NCBI GenBank assembly: GCA_024693065.1
Contig: JAILLP010000034.1
Location: 1 to 39,673 of the forward strand
From: Paludibacteraceae bacterium
GTDB taxonomy: Bacteria > Bacteroidota > Bacteroidia > Bacteroidales > Paludibacteraceae
Length of the DNA stretch: 39,673 bases
Reading direction: 5' to 3'
Within the stretch, counting starts at the first letter, position 1, and every line of letters begins with the position of its first letter. The notes under the pieces were generated by a model. That model had not been told where the DNA came from and searched no databases. It saw nothing but the letters and a program-made list of their open reading frames with translations. The position numbers and the translations under genes were made by a program. This document shows positions 36,801-39,673 of this stretch, in pieces.

Positions 36801-39443
36801 ATCAGTTGCTCCTCCAGCAAGGACGGTGTGATATCATTGGCGCCTCGTAGGGGCGGCAAATCCTACTCGTACCTCTCCGCACACGATTCCACGGATAAAT
36901 ACGACACGAACCGTCTCTATAAACATGAAACCATCGACGGTAAAGACACCATCGTGGAATACAAGGAAGGTGATGTGGCATTAAATCACAAAATCGACCA
37001 ACTGTATGACACGACTGACATCAAGACGATTTCTTGGCTCACTTACCGAGACCACGACAGTAAGACTTGGTCCGCAATGGGCAACATCGAGTTCCCTGAC
37101 AGCACGGACTACATGGAGGAGGTATACTACAAGGGCAAAGACACCATCAAGACCCCTGTCTACTCGAACACCCACTTGGAGAGCTTCTGGCACGACAGAT
37201 TGGGCACTTACTTCGAGTCTAACGTGGTGACGATCGCCAACTTGGCGCCAGGCTTCTACGACGTGCTGGTGACAGATGCCAAGAAATGTCAGTACCGAGA
37301 CACCTTCGAGGTGAAACTCCCAGAGAAACCGCTGAAGATCGACTCTATAATCTTCAACCCGGACGACGCATTGTGCGATCCTTCGAAACGCCAAATCCTC
37401 GCCTACGTCAGCGGTGGTTGGGGTGAGTACAACTTCACGTTCAGCGACACCGCAAAGGTGAAATCATTGGGTGAGATGAGCGACGGATTCCGAGGCGGAG
37501 AGGCTACCCACTACGACAAGAACACACTCTCAGGATGGGGCGTCAGCCAATTCCTGGATCCAGGTCTATACACAGTGGTCGTGCTCGACGAACAAGGTTG
37601 TATGGTCAAGTCTGACGAGAAGTACTCTGTGAATTCGAAGTTCAGACTCCACATCGACTCGACCCTCACGAAGTGTCCTGAGGACCCTACCGCAGACGTG
37701 AAAGTCGTATTCTCCGAGAAACCGTACGCAAACGAGACATATACCATTGTGGAATATATCTCATCCTGCAGGAACGACACATTGGACGACTGCCGCGAGT
37801 ACAAGATGGATACCCTCTCCAAGGAAATCAAACCTGAAAACGGAGAGTTCACCATCGCATTGGGATCTTTGAAGATGAAGTCTAAGACACACGGAATCTT
37901 CGTCTATGAGAACAACAGTAAACATTGCGGAACATACGTGCAAGGAACGGTAATGGACACTATTCCTATCTTCAAGTCATCAAGGAAGAGTGTAGAGCCT
38001 GCTACTTGCAACGGTTTGAACAATGGTAAGATTGAGCTCTACGTCAGCGGTGGAACAGAACCATACACCGTCATCCGAAACTCTGAATGGAGAAAGAACG
38101 ATACGCTGGCTCTCTTCACCAAACTGAAGTTGCAGGATACGACATTCAAATTAAGTTTGTTGGATCCTTCAGACACCACGAAAGCTCCGGTGGACACTTT
38201 CATCACGAACCATTACCTCACGCTGGACAACATGCCTGCCGACACCTTCTTCTTCACGGTTGTCGACGAAAAGGGTTGCAAGAGCGTGATGGGTGACACC
38301 GCATCCTACGACGAGAAGATCATCGTGAAACAACCAGATACACTGAAGGCTTCCTTCGACGCTTCCACCGCCTGCCAGGAACCTAGTGTGACAAAGGGTG
38401 GTAACGTGTTCTTCAAGGATGTGAAGGGTGGAACAGCTCCTTACATATTCAGTTTGTCTCATATCCTAGGAGGAAAGGAAATCGAAGCATTCGACAATTG
38501 CGATGCGATCAAAGCAGTGGATAATGGTGTTTCCAGCTCCTTGTTCAAAATGAAGGTGACGGATGCTCATGGATGCGTCGTGGAGGGCGAGACCAAATTC
38601 AGGGACGACAACCTACAGGTCGACACATTCGACTTCTGGGTGACTTCCTGGTACGACTACGGCGACGTGGTCGCTCTCATCGACGTCTGCAGCCCGGAAC
38701 AAACATTCGACAGCGTGTCGTACGTCATCACAAACACGAGGAACAACCGCCCAGACTCCACTGTCAAAATGCTGGACAAGAGAATGTACATCTACGACCT
38801 GGACGGCAACCCGACACAAAGGGATCGGCTTTACCAAGCCAAGGACACGAAGAAGGAAGTGCCTAACTCCTTCTTCAGGAAGAACTTCAAACTCAGAAGC
38901 GACATATCCGAAGTCCAGGCAAGACACCTCAACTTCTTCAAGGTCGAGGACAACTCGATCGACCTGAGGAATGAGAAGAGCATGAAGGAGTTCCTCTCCC
39001 AGCACTGCATCAACATGAACGCGTTCTTCCTGGGATGCGAGTATCGGCTCGAGAAGAATTACACCTCCGCGATGATCAACCCGAACAACCCGCAGATGGA
39101 CTCCATCGGACAGAAGTTCCAGATCATCAGCCTGGAGGGATCCCCGAACCCGTTCGCGGATAACGTCACCATCACCGTCAGGTTCACCGAGAAGATGGCA
39201 GCCGACCTGTACATCTACCGCGTCGACGGTACGATGATAAACAAGAACCCGATCAAGATCGACCCGAACGACGGCAGCCATTGGTCCGTCATCTCCGGCG
39301 AACATGTCTTCAAACGCGATTTCTTGACCTCCGAACTGTTCAGCGACAACATCGACTTCGACTACATCATCGTGTTCGTGACAACCAGCCGCGACCAGAG
39401 ATCCACGATCTTGATCCATAGTCCGAAGATTCTAACGGAATAA
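21810..39443 (+). CDS. giant secreted T9SS-type surface protein with beta-helix and SprB-like repeats
   Basis: The protein has 5877 residues in one unbroken frame. Order: signal peptide (MKRIFSLTVALIAACVFSFA); an N-terminal right-handed beta-helix (about 25-789) full of short NCxF/GI coils; five 'choice-of-anchor Q' beta-helix modules starting at about residues 790, 1674, 2371, 2789 and 3274, each opening with (F/Y)YVK, a Gly/Asp-rich stretch and WxNAM, and closing with a D-Q-R-G-like turn then C-x-GA(F/Y)E; about 17 SprB-like beta-sandwich repeats (about 3709-5600), typified by TCNGLNNGKIELYVSGGTEP; and a C-terminal domain (5774-5877) beginning SLEGSPNPFADNVTITV, similar to the T9SS type A sorting domain. 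Linkers between several modules have the DTxxxGxxF...GCDS pattern common in T9SS substrates. It is probably exported, cell-anchored and adhesive, like SprB. The next gene is a TANFOR protein, a known neighbour of such giants. Base composition shifts sharply inside the gene. Confidence 0.88.
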   Translation: MKRIFSLTVALIAACVFSFAEVHTFKVTSSAKKGSGTLSDIVSQINELPETDEAIVTFQLPSSAKNTVHAADTQLVFSRIVSIRGGSQRTTIEIKELAAPYAMVREVSNIDFVGDDYSQALYFNDSIGTVSNCSFTGYDTGIRALKAAGKIHKCDFKEIKSYGIFMYGNINTIDSCSFSDTKIAIGHYPASSATTNSIGGKITACSFTNCSTPIELRMIDFKELSNCTATDGNIGIYSSTTKFVNNKFKNVNFTNATIDNFGKSQIESLSFTGSSVKDLGNLQIEKLSLTGTSVEKMSKVTVENTLSMSSSGISTLEQSRLKSGITGNCTELRLVNDTITNDNGYGIQLSGSVNLIDNCLIYNCKNAINNTSIDSIISTEIKDCTGDGINNTGYSINYMSDCNIHDCLSGINGNSLGKIESSQIHGNREHGITSASTNTIKSIDNCKIYENGATGITSRYSTDLISNCEIKDNLIGIEVDYGTVHRIDGCRILDNKKYGIHAQTSVTVDSISNCILSGSDTAVNIGRATLLITECVIGKDGVDPTLKGNKTGIYMNNMAAITVENSIISGNEQYGIDMTGKPNVTLSNNYIGTNASLAELGNGVGVYVDKNANETLEMRRNILAYNEIGLWIQGTEANDLSNNKFIGNKQSGYKLEMAVQSSFEKNYTSNLYLNTPAGAKAMDNSSYRNAIATPPTITNVSLPENGYVNVSGKLDYDRKARIYVYATDGNNQNAIEYMGADSTDADGNFEVRLRIRNGAPKGYAVFASAVKDEYISEFSDSYNYNLSGNFYVKTVSEGTGDGSKWENAMDSIHFAQILPLVEDGTTFYVAEGTYKPMYNYRMETPSSNPKEATFFVQSNVTINGGYSKDAKTGAVADPSQYKTIFSGDIEGNNKMVIDTLVTNTDSEGKSRYSFDWYGGNTDDDAGAIFSLAQSTEGIYYNTSYGSIYPSSSPVQDNGKQKYFNLNGVYLDGGGIGIKSINPNINITIENTKFANLGGQPTYLLESPATVKVNNCTYNKCGFFEIFGADSIVFSNTKISEGMGCILSKATEDKDVTYIFEDFEYTNSFNRIEINGSTTTQRTSYLSLKNCKIENNYALSEILFAVDLDVVAKNCLFKGNQVTPFYVYGKHAHLENCDFVENKMDDDYCIYLGGSSGGEYQKPILSNTTLKNCTFQSNECQVLGQLPYTGNSKDSIINCTIEDNKLTELMFFANDPIVFENSTIKNNEMGHRGIINFSMGLHLNNSLLEGNKVKGTEEDVNTYAIYTHELHVKNSTIKGNEMDSIFFMVNHTAEFTNDTITDNSTKMMVYGFDQGLDVTRCSFKGNEGGLFYCQNTDQETRARMRIWNSDFTGNNIPSDDDLIHLYGKDNDEIIISETNFNNNSAHTLMDIHDGNTTIFKCDFFGNKISGEFIHLPEVTSLIEASTFRQNELTGGNLIYTPYGELTLYNNTIASNKLKNGLFSVYPSAANVYIYNNTIIANETTATSLVGGSLRNYALIGNIIGDVLSRGFDEDSIWYNVFVRSERASIPDDVLAKNIFTDDITSLFNGTVDESTGIFTPELKIYEGSTPIAALKSDALPDGTVIRFPLKETVVYTDQRDMDRLDSTCMGAFEINCTPDTTLTNDTIYVGDKFLDIVYTTVGRHDIVEKIPGTDGCSSVALHTLYVKPDSTVKNYYVKMDRWGTGDGSTWDNAMDSVDFATYLSLAPDGATFYVAEGTYKPVYDYNLAKTNDHSQLTYLINSNITIKGGYSNEATANDATSDYTKYHTIFSGDLGDDDYLKDSTFIDGRAIFVNKNTEDNVDTLFRMDSKKIAFDGIMFKSAKDVLNVDNQADSVTFSKCTFDQDNILVSSTSSQDNISLAFFDSKITHCQNEYLIPISCNIKFVRTDVIENTFKLFTMELDRVDFENVNITGNVGELIIMTVHTSLSFKHVKINDNSFYKYGDVTRLRGVINCHEESKIDSCQFSQNHIFHANVYWTSIKDSKHTGIIEFSDKGYISNSTFDGNEGGAAIWNNANDTIRIERTTFKNNKNVDLISEYQTGAYYQVTYDRNPHTSVNKCVFTNNSNCKIAELYYNNSISLTNSTIYDNKTTDTLFTLTNSNIHIENNTIIGNEANKLLSSNQKSVVKMYNNTITGNTLNGDYVMNIDSSSILQGNILLGNKMTKDGVLETIKLEDTKNIVVENNIIPLFSTNDGNGCLSIPSEKNIVSAYYTDYLATLSCEEDFSGVKNRNEELFDLMAGTYDPTTGIFTPELKTGEDFTPVVMLKSDRLPDGTSIRFPLTETVVTTDQRGETRLDPTCMGAYEIKCSAVKSTVTDTVTIGDPYSFNGNDLSTLTAKVGVHTFTDTIKLESGCDSIVTLALAVRPEKKDGGYYVKVDGTGDGSDWLNAMSPTDFATYLPLVYDDDTFHVAAGTYHCDVEDPLYGLTYIINKSVTIIGGYPDTVTTIGTPSVPEAYTTKLSADTWDNDNMYFYTNEYLPTNGHFGDNEPTLIHIMGQPHVSLFGITFSGVNNTEDGAISLKEGAALAMDRCVVTKNLSSAIYAKDADIKVTNSEFSLNFSCVGSVFNVTNTKLDVNASTIHENFSHDTICKNGGAKGAVAYLDQSSAVFVNNTIVKNRAFEGAVFVSQSSELDLTNNTIAGNFIEPKSTHTGSVFTFTDESSKMKLFGNMIVANGKSSMEGNATITSSDYNIFSSDFTTAKGEHDMAMKNTDVPYILDGEEYYGNDDIYLPTTRDNGGYTPTVALFQSLFDGGAVLSIPAEARAVDFDQRGYLRKDTSCVGAFEFPTYVDYYVKTRSHGDGSGKDWDNAMGDTTFARYFSIVPKDATFHIAAGTYHPMFDWTGKISNSSGVAYTTSRPINVIGAYPPNAKEGDVPDATKYATILSADLTEDDVYTPSSEDYINWDVKGLNNNASRVMDLQMKQSGSCHLYGLTMKGNYPMFKGSSAALSLYSANNSVKASFYLDSCSFVKTYVAIYSGADTLCLKSCRFDTILYADVCQTSNSDKKVYNEFLLDGCSFSNTSYGCSFYAPYGRVRIQNSTFNSVRNPLSVFPRWVNDPDMHVELYNNTFSLNRGYTNAIELADYAKTVMKGNVFNMNFRFVNDDGKEVIPVVSDYNLYVYNPDTTGNICQLGEHDLLVEPKDLVGIFEGSLKDDKFFAVDKLASKENITTIIEVLEDKLPNGSFIRLPLEETVVTIDETGRDRNALTCMGAYEMDCRPDTLVMMDTIQIGGSFQGITYDTVGNYKIYGPDSVNVIGCPMTIEHHLYVTPSFDGSGFYVKTERTGRGTGADWDNAMNGADFLYGLPIVEDGATFYVAEGSYAMDKLSGATSVTTENSVTIIGGFKKNAKKDDEKNAAYVTRFYADSIFNLNIEGWSASPVGLYDVRMSSIQYNVKGQREVVVDSCSFDTFDIAINMDSTKTLLVNATSFDAKGRSAVGILADYLSSVSVENSTFTGILSNEENAGYAIHSKNTLGDVVIKNTTFADNNTATPIAIDHLSGKSYLYNNTIAGNNKEECTLSLGEAVMRGNIFTGNASSKLSANSTVDHAYNVYPSTADFASDLDVKLPIEQLPLYLDGTYDANTGLFTANLKDNGGFVKTVALMKDSFPDHSLARFPIENTTVKLDARGVARLDLSCYGAYELFDGVRDTVSIAIYDTVCLGTNYEKHGWNVETSQLEADATHFDTVFAKGVISTDTLYTLELKVVPFQTLRLDSVAVSPTKCHGSGSGEIYFATSCHMVGAMSVTLTGEGEVGTILSQSYPLTEEKIISDLKIGTYTMTFAPISQCVNSNIQDVVLEVKDRESLHTANAADTTLYTSCANSPSAELTIPMDGFHPSMKIYFDGELISSEANNANAYVDYKDDAAFTAKGEVILSAIAVGEHDVKAEDDCGNAFDIKHFTVDVPESDAIEMQLVDYTTDSLKCGLDFAFANIKVKSGVATTFTLKSDKGYEVNTTLTSSCDSTFSFNDLPAGDYQATFKKYDPACSDSVFASFSIYSPEPLSTSLTSNGAACAEGAVTVDAKGGRGKYIYHWTDPRGEQFDSTSNHLNDVSAGNYICVVEDSTGCLSHPDTLSIIPNVDQLSELKVDSVYTKNITCFDKNNGTIGVLFSTDNTQQSVACVVTNTKTKEETKAAGTYAALNGELKIETLAAGSYSYEVYYGTESCRLDTNSFKGEFTISAKEVQFELAKVEISQEQTCISNPNGLIVSKAKGWENDYNAFLITSLDGKTRNGQDTIRPVGEGDVTELQAALLRGGPHYFINVKDACGSEKNTDTITLPVLEPLALSIDTVTDSVTCARATDALIRFNVEGGVKNYHKAFVNEKEFDGTGTITYDNIGKGEYYVYYKSVDPQCNDSVGEYARIAGPDTLAIQYTLTGNCEGSKLIPEVSGESAPYTYTWSDGTEEINGTSEFPFQTEEGKTYSLTVSDAHACDRYTKSFTVPSAQELPSITQKVYGESEKCHNAKNGLMVIKPKLSSELDFAITATIAYGMIDSQDTIYTEIVLNPDGSFITPENLAPGKYFAITRLGSMDCDMGVDPIRNEVTVDSLQELRIASEFETKPMTCLIPNGKSKFLVDGWTYTHTANIYINDPTTRTYKSNVKPDSYYPGYVGDFNVDSLRGGSYTLIVKDKCNNSDTADFNVDQYIPSVKIDPSSIVDATCLKEPNGKLTFEVYGWTNQHQVNFNNGTENVYPKQRDGSIVVDTVDGQPRATISMFQLPSGLWTAKVINECGDKLDDKQEVKSIDPYKMELIADESKLVLDCPYDADGKITLKVSGGYSDATFSGFATTKVTYMGLTGDTKDSTFLVPDTSFSLVAVFDSLDMIINIDTTFKKKSQDTIKVDSIVIRYDTILVFDTIVATVEPYDTTIHVDTTFMYNSQDTFKVDAIVFLYDTIYSSDTIIPQKMDEEGNLVFDTIIRIDSVVVTEKVPIYGKMDSLSTSPISFTNFSPDPAGAITGQYKYLDLEAGTYRFTYKSNLEGCTDVTHYDTEVKKPAPVQLLREVMPISCSSSKDGVISLAPRRGGKSYSYLSAHDSTDKYDTNRLYKHETIDGKDTIVEYKEGDVALNHKIDQLYDTTDIKTISWLTYRDHDSKTWSAMGNIEFPDSTDYMEEVYYKGKDTIKTPVYSNTHLESFWHDRLGTYFESNVVTIANLAPGFYDVLVTDAKKCQYRDTFEVKLPEKPLKIDSIIFNPDDALCDPSKRQILAYVSGGWGEYNFTFSDTAKVKSLGEMSDGFRGGEATHYDKNTLSGWGVSQFLDPGLYTVVVLDEQGCMVKSDEKYSVNSKFRLHIDSTLTKCPEDPTADVKVVFSEKPYANETYTIVEYISSCRNDTLDDCREYKMDTLSKEIKPENGEFTIALGSLKMKSKTHGIFVYENNSKHCGTYVQGTVMDTIPIFKSSRKSVEPATCNGLNNGKIELYVSGGTEPYTVIRNSEWRKNDTLALFTKLKLQDTTFKLSLLDPSDTTKAPVDTFITNHYLTLDNMPADTFFFTVVDEKGCKSVMGDTASYDEKIIVKQPDTLKASFDASTACQEPSVTKGGNVFFKDVKGGTAPYIFSLSHILGGKEIEAFDNCDAIKAVDNGVSSSLFKMKVTDAHGCVVEGETKFRDDNLQVDTFDFWVTSWYDYGDVVALIDVCSPEQTFDSVSYVITNTRNNRPDSTVKMLDKRMYIYDLDGNPTQRDRLYQAKDTKKEVPNSFFRKNFKLRSDISEVQARHLNFFKVEDNSIDLRNEKSMKEFLSQHCINMNAFFLGCEYRLEKNYTSAMINPNNPQMDSIGQKFQIISLEGSPNPFADNVTITVRFTEKMAADLYIYRVDGTMINKNPIKIDPNDGSHWSVISGEHVFKRDFLTSELFSDNIDFDYIIVFVTTSRDQRSTILIHSPKILTE
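21867..24176 (+). repeat. N-terminal right-handed beta-helix region of the giant protein
   Basis: Residues about 20-789. Dozens of coils of about 20-25 residues repeat the form 'I-x-x-C-x-I-x-x-N-x-x-G-I', for example IDNCKIYENGATGITSRYS and ISNCEIKDNLIGIEVDYG. This is a NosD/pectate-lyase-like parallel helix without visible catalytic residues. It is AT-rich: the line 22561-22620 has 22 G+C of 60 by hand count. Confidence 0.75.
24177..26654 (+). repeat. choice-of-anchor Q beta-helix module 1
   Basis: Residues about 790-1615. Opens FYVKTVSEGTGDGSKWENAM and TTFYVAEGTYKPMYNY, contains NVTINGGYSKDAKTG and FSGDIEG, and closes TVVYTDQRDMDRLDSTCMGA before FEINC. It is the longest module. A DT-x-x-x-G linker to module 2 follows. 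Confidence 0.8.
26218..26229. repeat. (TA)6 dinucleotide tract within the giant gene
   Basis: Six TA units in a row encode part of VYIYNNT. A slip of one unit would shift the frame of the rest of the protein (about 4400 residues). Confidence 0.9.
26829..28727 (+). repeat. choice-of-anchor Q beta-helix module 2
   Basis: Residues about 1674-2306. Opens YYVKMDRWGTGDGSTWDNAM and ATFYVAEGTYKPVYDY, and closes TVVTTDQRGETRLDPTCMGA before YEIKC. Its edges are GC-richer and nearly repeat module 1 at the DNA level. The core (about 26970-28510) is strikingly AT-rich: 15 G+C of 60 in 27481-27540. Confidence 0.8.
28920..30161 (+). repeat. choice-of-anchor Q beta-helix module 3
   Basis: Residues about 2371-2784. 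Opens YYVKVDGTGDGSDWLNAM and DTFHVAAGTYHCDVED, and closes RAVDFDQRGYLRKDTSCVGA before FEFP. It is the shortest of the first four modules, with composition like the neighbouring genes (30 G+C of 60 in 29461-29520). It joins module 4 with almost no linker. Confidence 0.8.
30174..31451 (+). repeat. choice-of-anchor Q beta-helix module 4
   Basis: Residues about 2789-3214. Opens YYVKTRSHGDGSGKDWDNAM and ATFHIAAGTYHPMFDW, and closes TVVTIDETGRDRNALTCMGA before YEMDC. The usual D-Q-R-G turn is changed to D-E-T-G. Confidence 0.8.
31629..32729 (+). repeat. choice-of-anchor Q beta-helix module 5
   Basis: Residues about 3274-3640. Opens FYVKTERTGRGTGADWDNAM and ATFYVAEGSYAMDK, and closes TTVKLDARGVARLDLSCYGA before YELF. 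It is the last beta-helix module before the SprB-like repeats. The linker after it (DTVSIAIYDTVCLGTNYEKH) begins the change of architecture. Confidence 0.8.
32934..38616 (+). repeat. array of about 17 SprB-like beta-sandwich repeats
   Basis: Residues about 3709-5602. Each unit of roughly 70-150 residues has a Cys near its start followed by x-N/D-G-x-I-x-x-x-V-x-G-G, then an aromatic strand and an L-x-x-G-x-Y-x-V-x-V-x-D-x-x-x-C ending. Clear examples are AACAEGAVTVDAKGGRGKYI, ATCLKEPNGKLTFEVYGW and ATCNGLNNGKIELYVSGG. This is the repeat type of the gliding adhesin SprB. The units are diverged, and I counted 17 by eye. Confidence 0.75.
36270..36527 (+). repeat. tandem 43-residue DT-rich duplication inside the SprB-like array
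   Basis: Two copies, 129 bases apart (36270-36398 and 36399-36527; residues 4821-4906). The first 30 residues agree at 20 positions: DTTFKKKSQDTIKVDSIVIR against DTTFMYNSQDTFKVDAIVFL, then YDTI...DTI in both. The block sits in the middle of one SprB-like unit and looks like a recent insertion and duplication. Confidence 0.8.
39129..39440 (+). other. C-terminal T9SS-type sorting domain of the giant protein
   Basis: Residues 5774-5877. Begins SLEGSPNPFADNVTITVRF, matching the (x)PNPxxxxxxI start of T9SS type A C-terminal signals, then DLYIYRVDGTMINKN (the V-x-D-x-x-G-x strand). It ends FDYIIVFVTTSRDQRSTILI before HSPKILTE. The last strand is not the textbook Y-x-x-K-x-x-K, so the domain is a divergent form. 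Confidence 0.65.
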
Positions 39444-39473
39444 TAACTGGCAAAATTTTTAACGAAGGAACAT

Positions 39474-39500
39474 ACCGTCGCCGCCTCCCGCGGCGACGGT
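39474..39500 (+). other. perfect 11-bp hairpin between the giant and TANFOR genes
   Basis: ACCGTCGCCGC (39474-39484) pairs perfectly with GCGGCGACGGT (39490-39500) around CTCCC. No T-run follows (TAAACAAAAAG does), so it is not an ordinary terminator. It could stabilise the end of the 17.6-kb message, be a processing point, or act as a weak or factor-dependent pause between the two genes. Confidence 0.8.
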
Positions 39501-39525
39501 TAAACAAAAAGATTTAGATAGGAAT

Positions 39526-39673
39526 ATGTTGAAACGTTGGTTCACCCTTTTTCTGATCGCACTGTTGCCTACTTTGGCCTCGGCGCAGAGCGGAACCGTT
39601 TACCCGATCGATTTGTCCGTGATGATGACTCCTCCTTACGGCACCTGCCTCAAGGAGTACGTCGGGTCTAACA
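39526..39673 (+). CDS. TANFOR-domain secreted protein, N-terminal part
   Basis: The gene runs off the right edge; 49 residues are seen. A signal peptide (MLKRWFTLFLIALLPTLASA) is followed by QSGTVYPIDLSVMMTPPYGT and CLKEYV. The pattern 'Y-P-I-x-L-x-V-x-x-x-P-P-Y-x-x-x-L-x-x-Y' is the N-terminus of the Bacteroidota TANFOR domain, first named from Tannerella forsythia. Such proteins are typically next to giant T9SS substrates and PorP/SprF genes. The ATG (39526) follows AGGAAT, a passable ribosome-binding site. The 82-bp gap and same strand suggest co-transcription with the giant gene. The role is unknown; a periplasmic or surface partner of the giant protein is inferred. Confidence 0.72.
   Translation, partial: MLKRWFTLFLIALLPTLASAQSGTVYPIDLSVMMTPPYGTCLKEYVGSN

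Overview
The window is chromosomal DNA from a member of the Bacteroidota, most likely order Bacteroidales. This rests on three things. Bacteroidota-type promoter boxes (TAnnTTTG) lie upstream of several genes. Type IX secretion system (T9SS) proteins are present (PorP/SprF, a TANFOR-domain protein, a SprB-like giant protein). Many genes are characteristic of the phylum, such as the GGGtGRT pair, the GT3 glycogen synthase, the DUF2490 protein and the SPOR-tailed amidase. No plasmid, phage or insertion-sequence hallmark was seen.

Layout. 1-200 (-): start of a PorP/SprF-family outer-membrane protein with a near-consensus promoter. 517-2704 (+): a NifU-like protein and a GGGtGRT protein, separated by a frameshifted four-helix-bundle (23S rRNA intervening-sequence type) gene and closed by a strong terminator. 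7395-2855 (-): a five-gene envelope operon (small secreted protein, VTC/polyphosphate-polymerase-like protein, DUF4956 membrane protein, DUF2490 outer-membrane protein, YejM/PbgA-like sulfatase-fold membrane protein). The DUF2490 gene carries a run of ten G just after its signal peptide, a good candidate phase-variable tract. 8074-7523 (-): a pRiA4b ORF-3-like protein. 9525-8119 (-): dnaA. 12031-9777 (-): an N-acetylmuramoyl-L-alanine amidase and an MCE/MlaD protein, divergent from lptD (12119-14806, +). 15052-19292 (+): a glycogen synthase and alpha-glucan phosphorylase operon. 19357-20220 (+): miaA. 21124-20231 (-): an FGE/SUMF1-fold lipoprotein.

The right 45% is one open reading frame (21810-39443, 5877 residues). 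It encodes a giant secreted protein: signal peptide, an N-terminal right-handed beta-helix, five 'choice-of-anchor Q' beta-helix modules, about 17 SprB-like beta-sandwich repeats with a DT-rich tandem insertion, and a C-terminal T9SS-type sorting domain. Its base composition changes inside the gene: AT-rich beta-helix cores sit between GC-richer module edges, which suggests cassette exchange. It is preceded by about 640 bp of AT-rich leader without a gene. An 82-bp spacer holding a perfect 11-bp hairpin separates it from a TANFOR-domain gene that runs off the window.

How the genes fit together. Most of the window concerns the cell envelope: LPS assembly, peptidoglycan hydrolysis, MCE lipid transport, a VTC/DUF4956/DUF2490/YejM-like operon of unknown purpose, and T9SS surface display. 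The most novel-looking items are the giant mosaic adhesin with its TANFOR partner and the operon with the poly-G tract.
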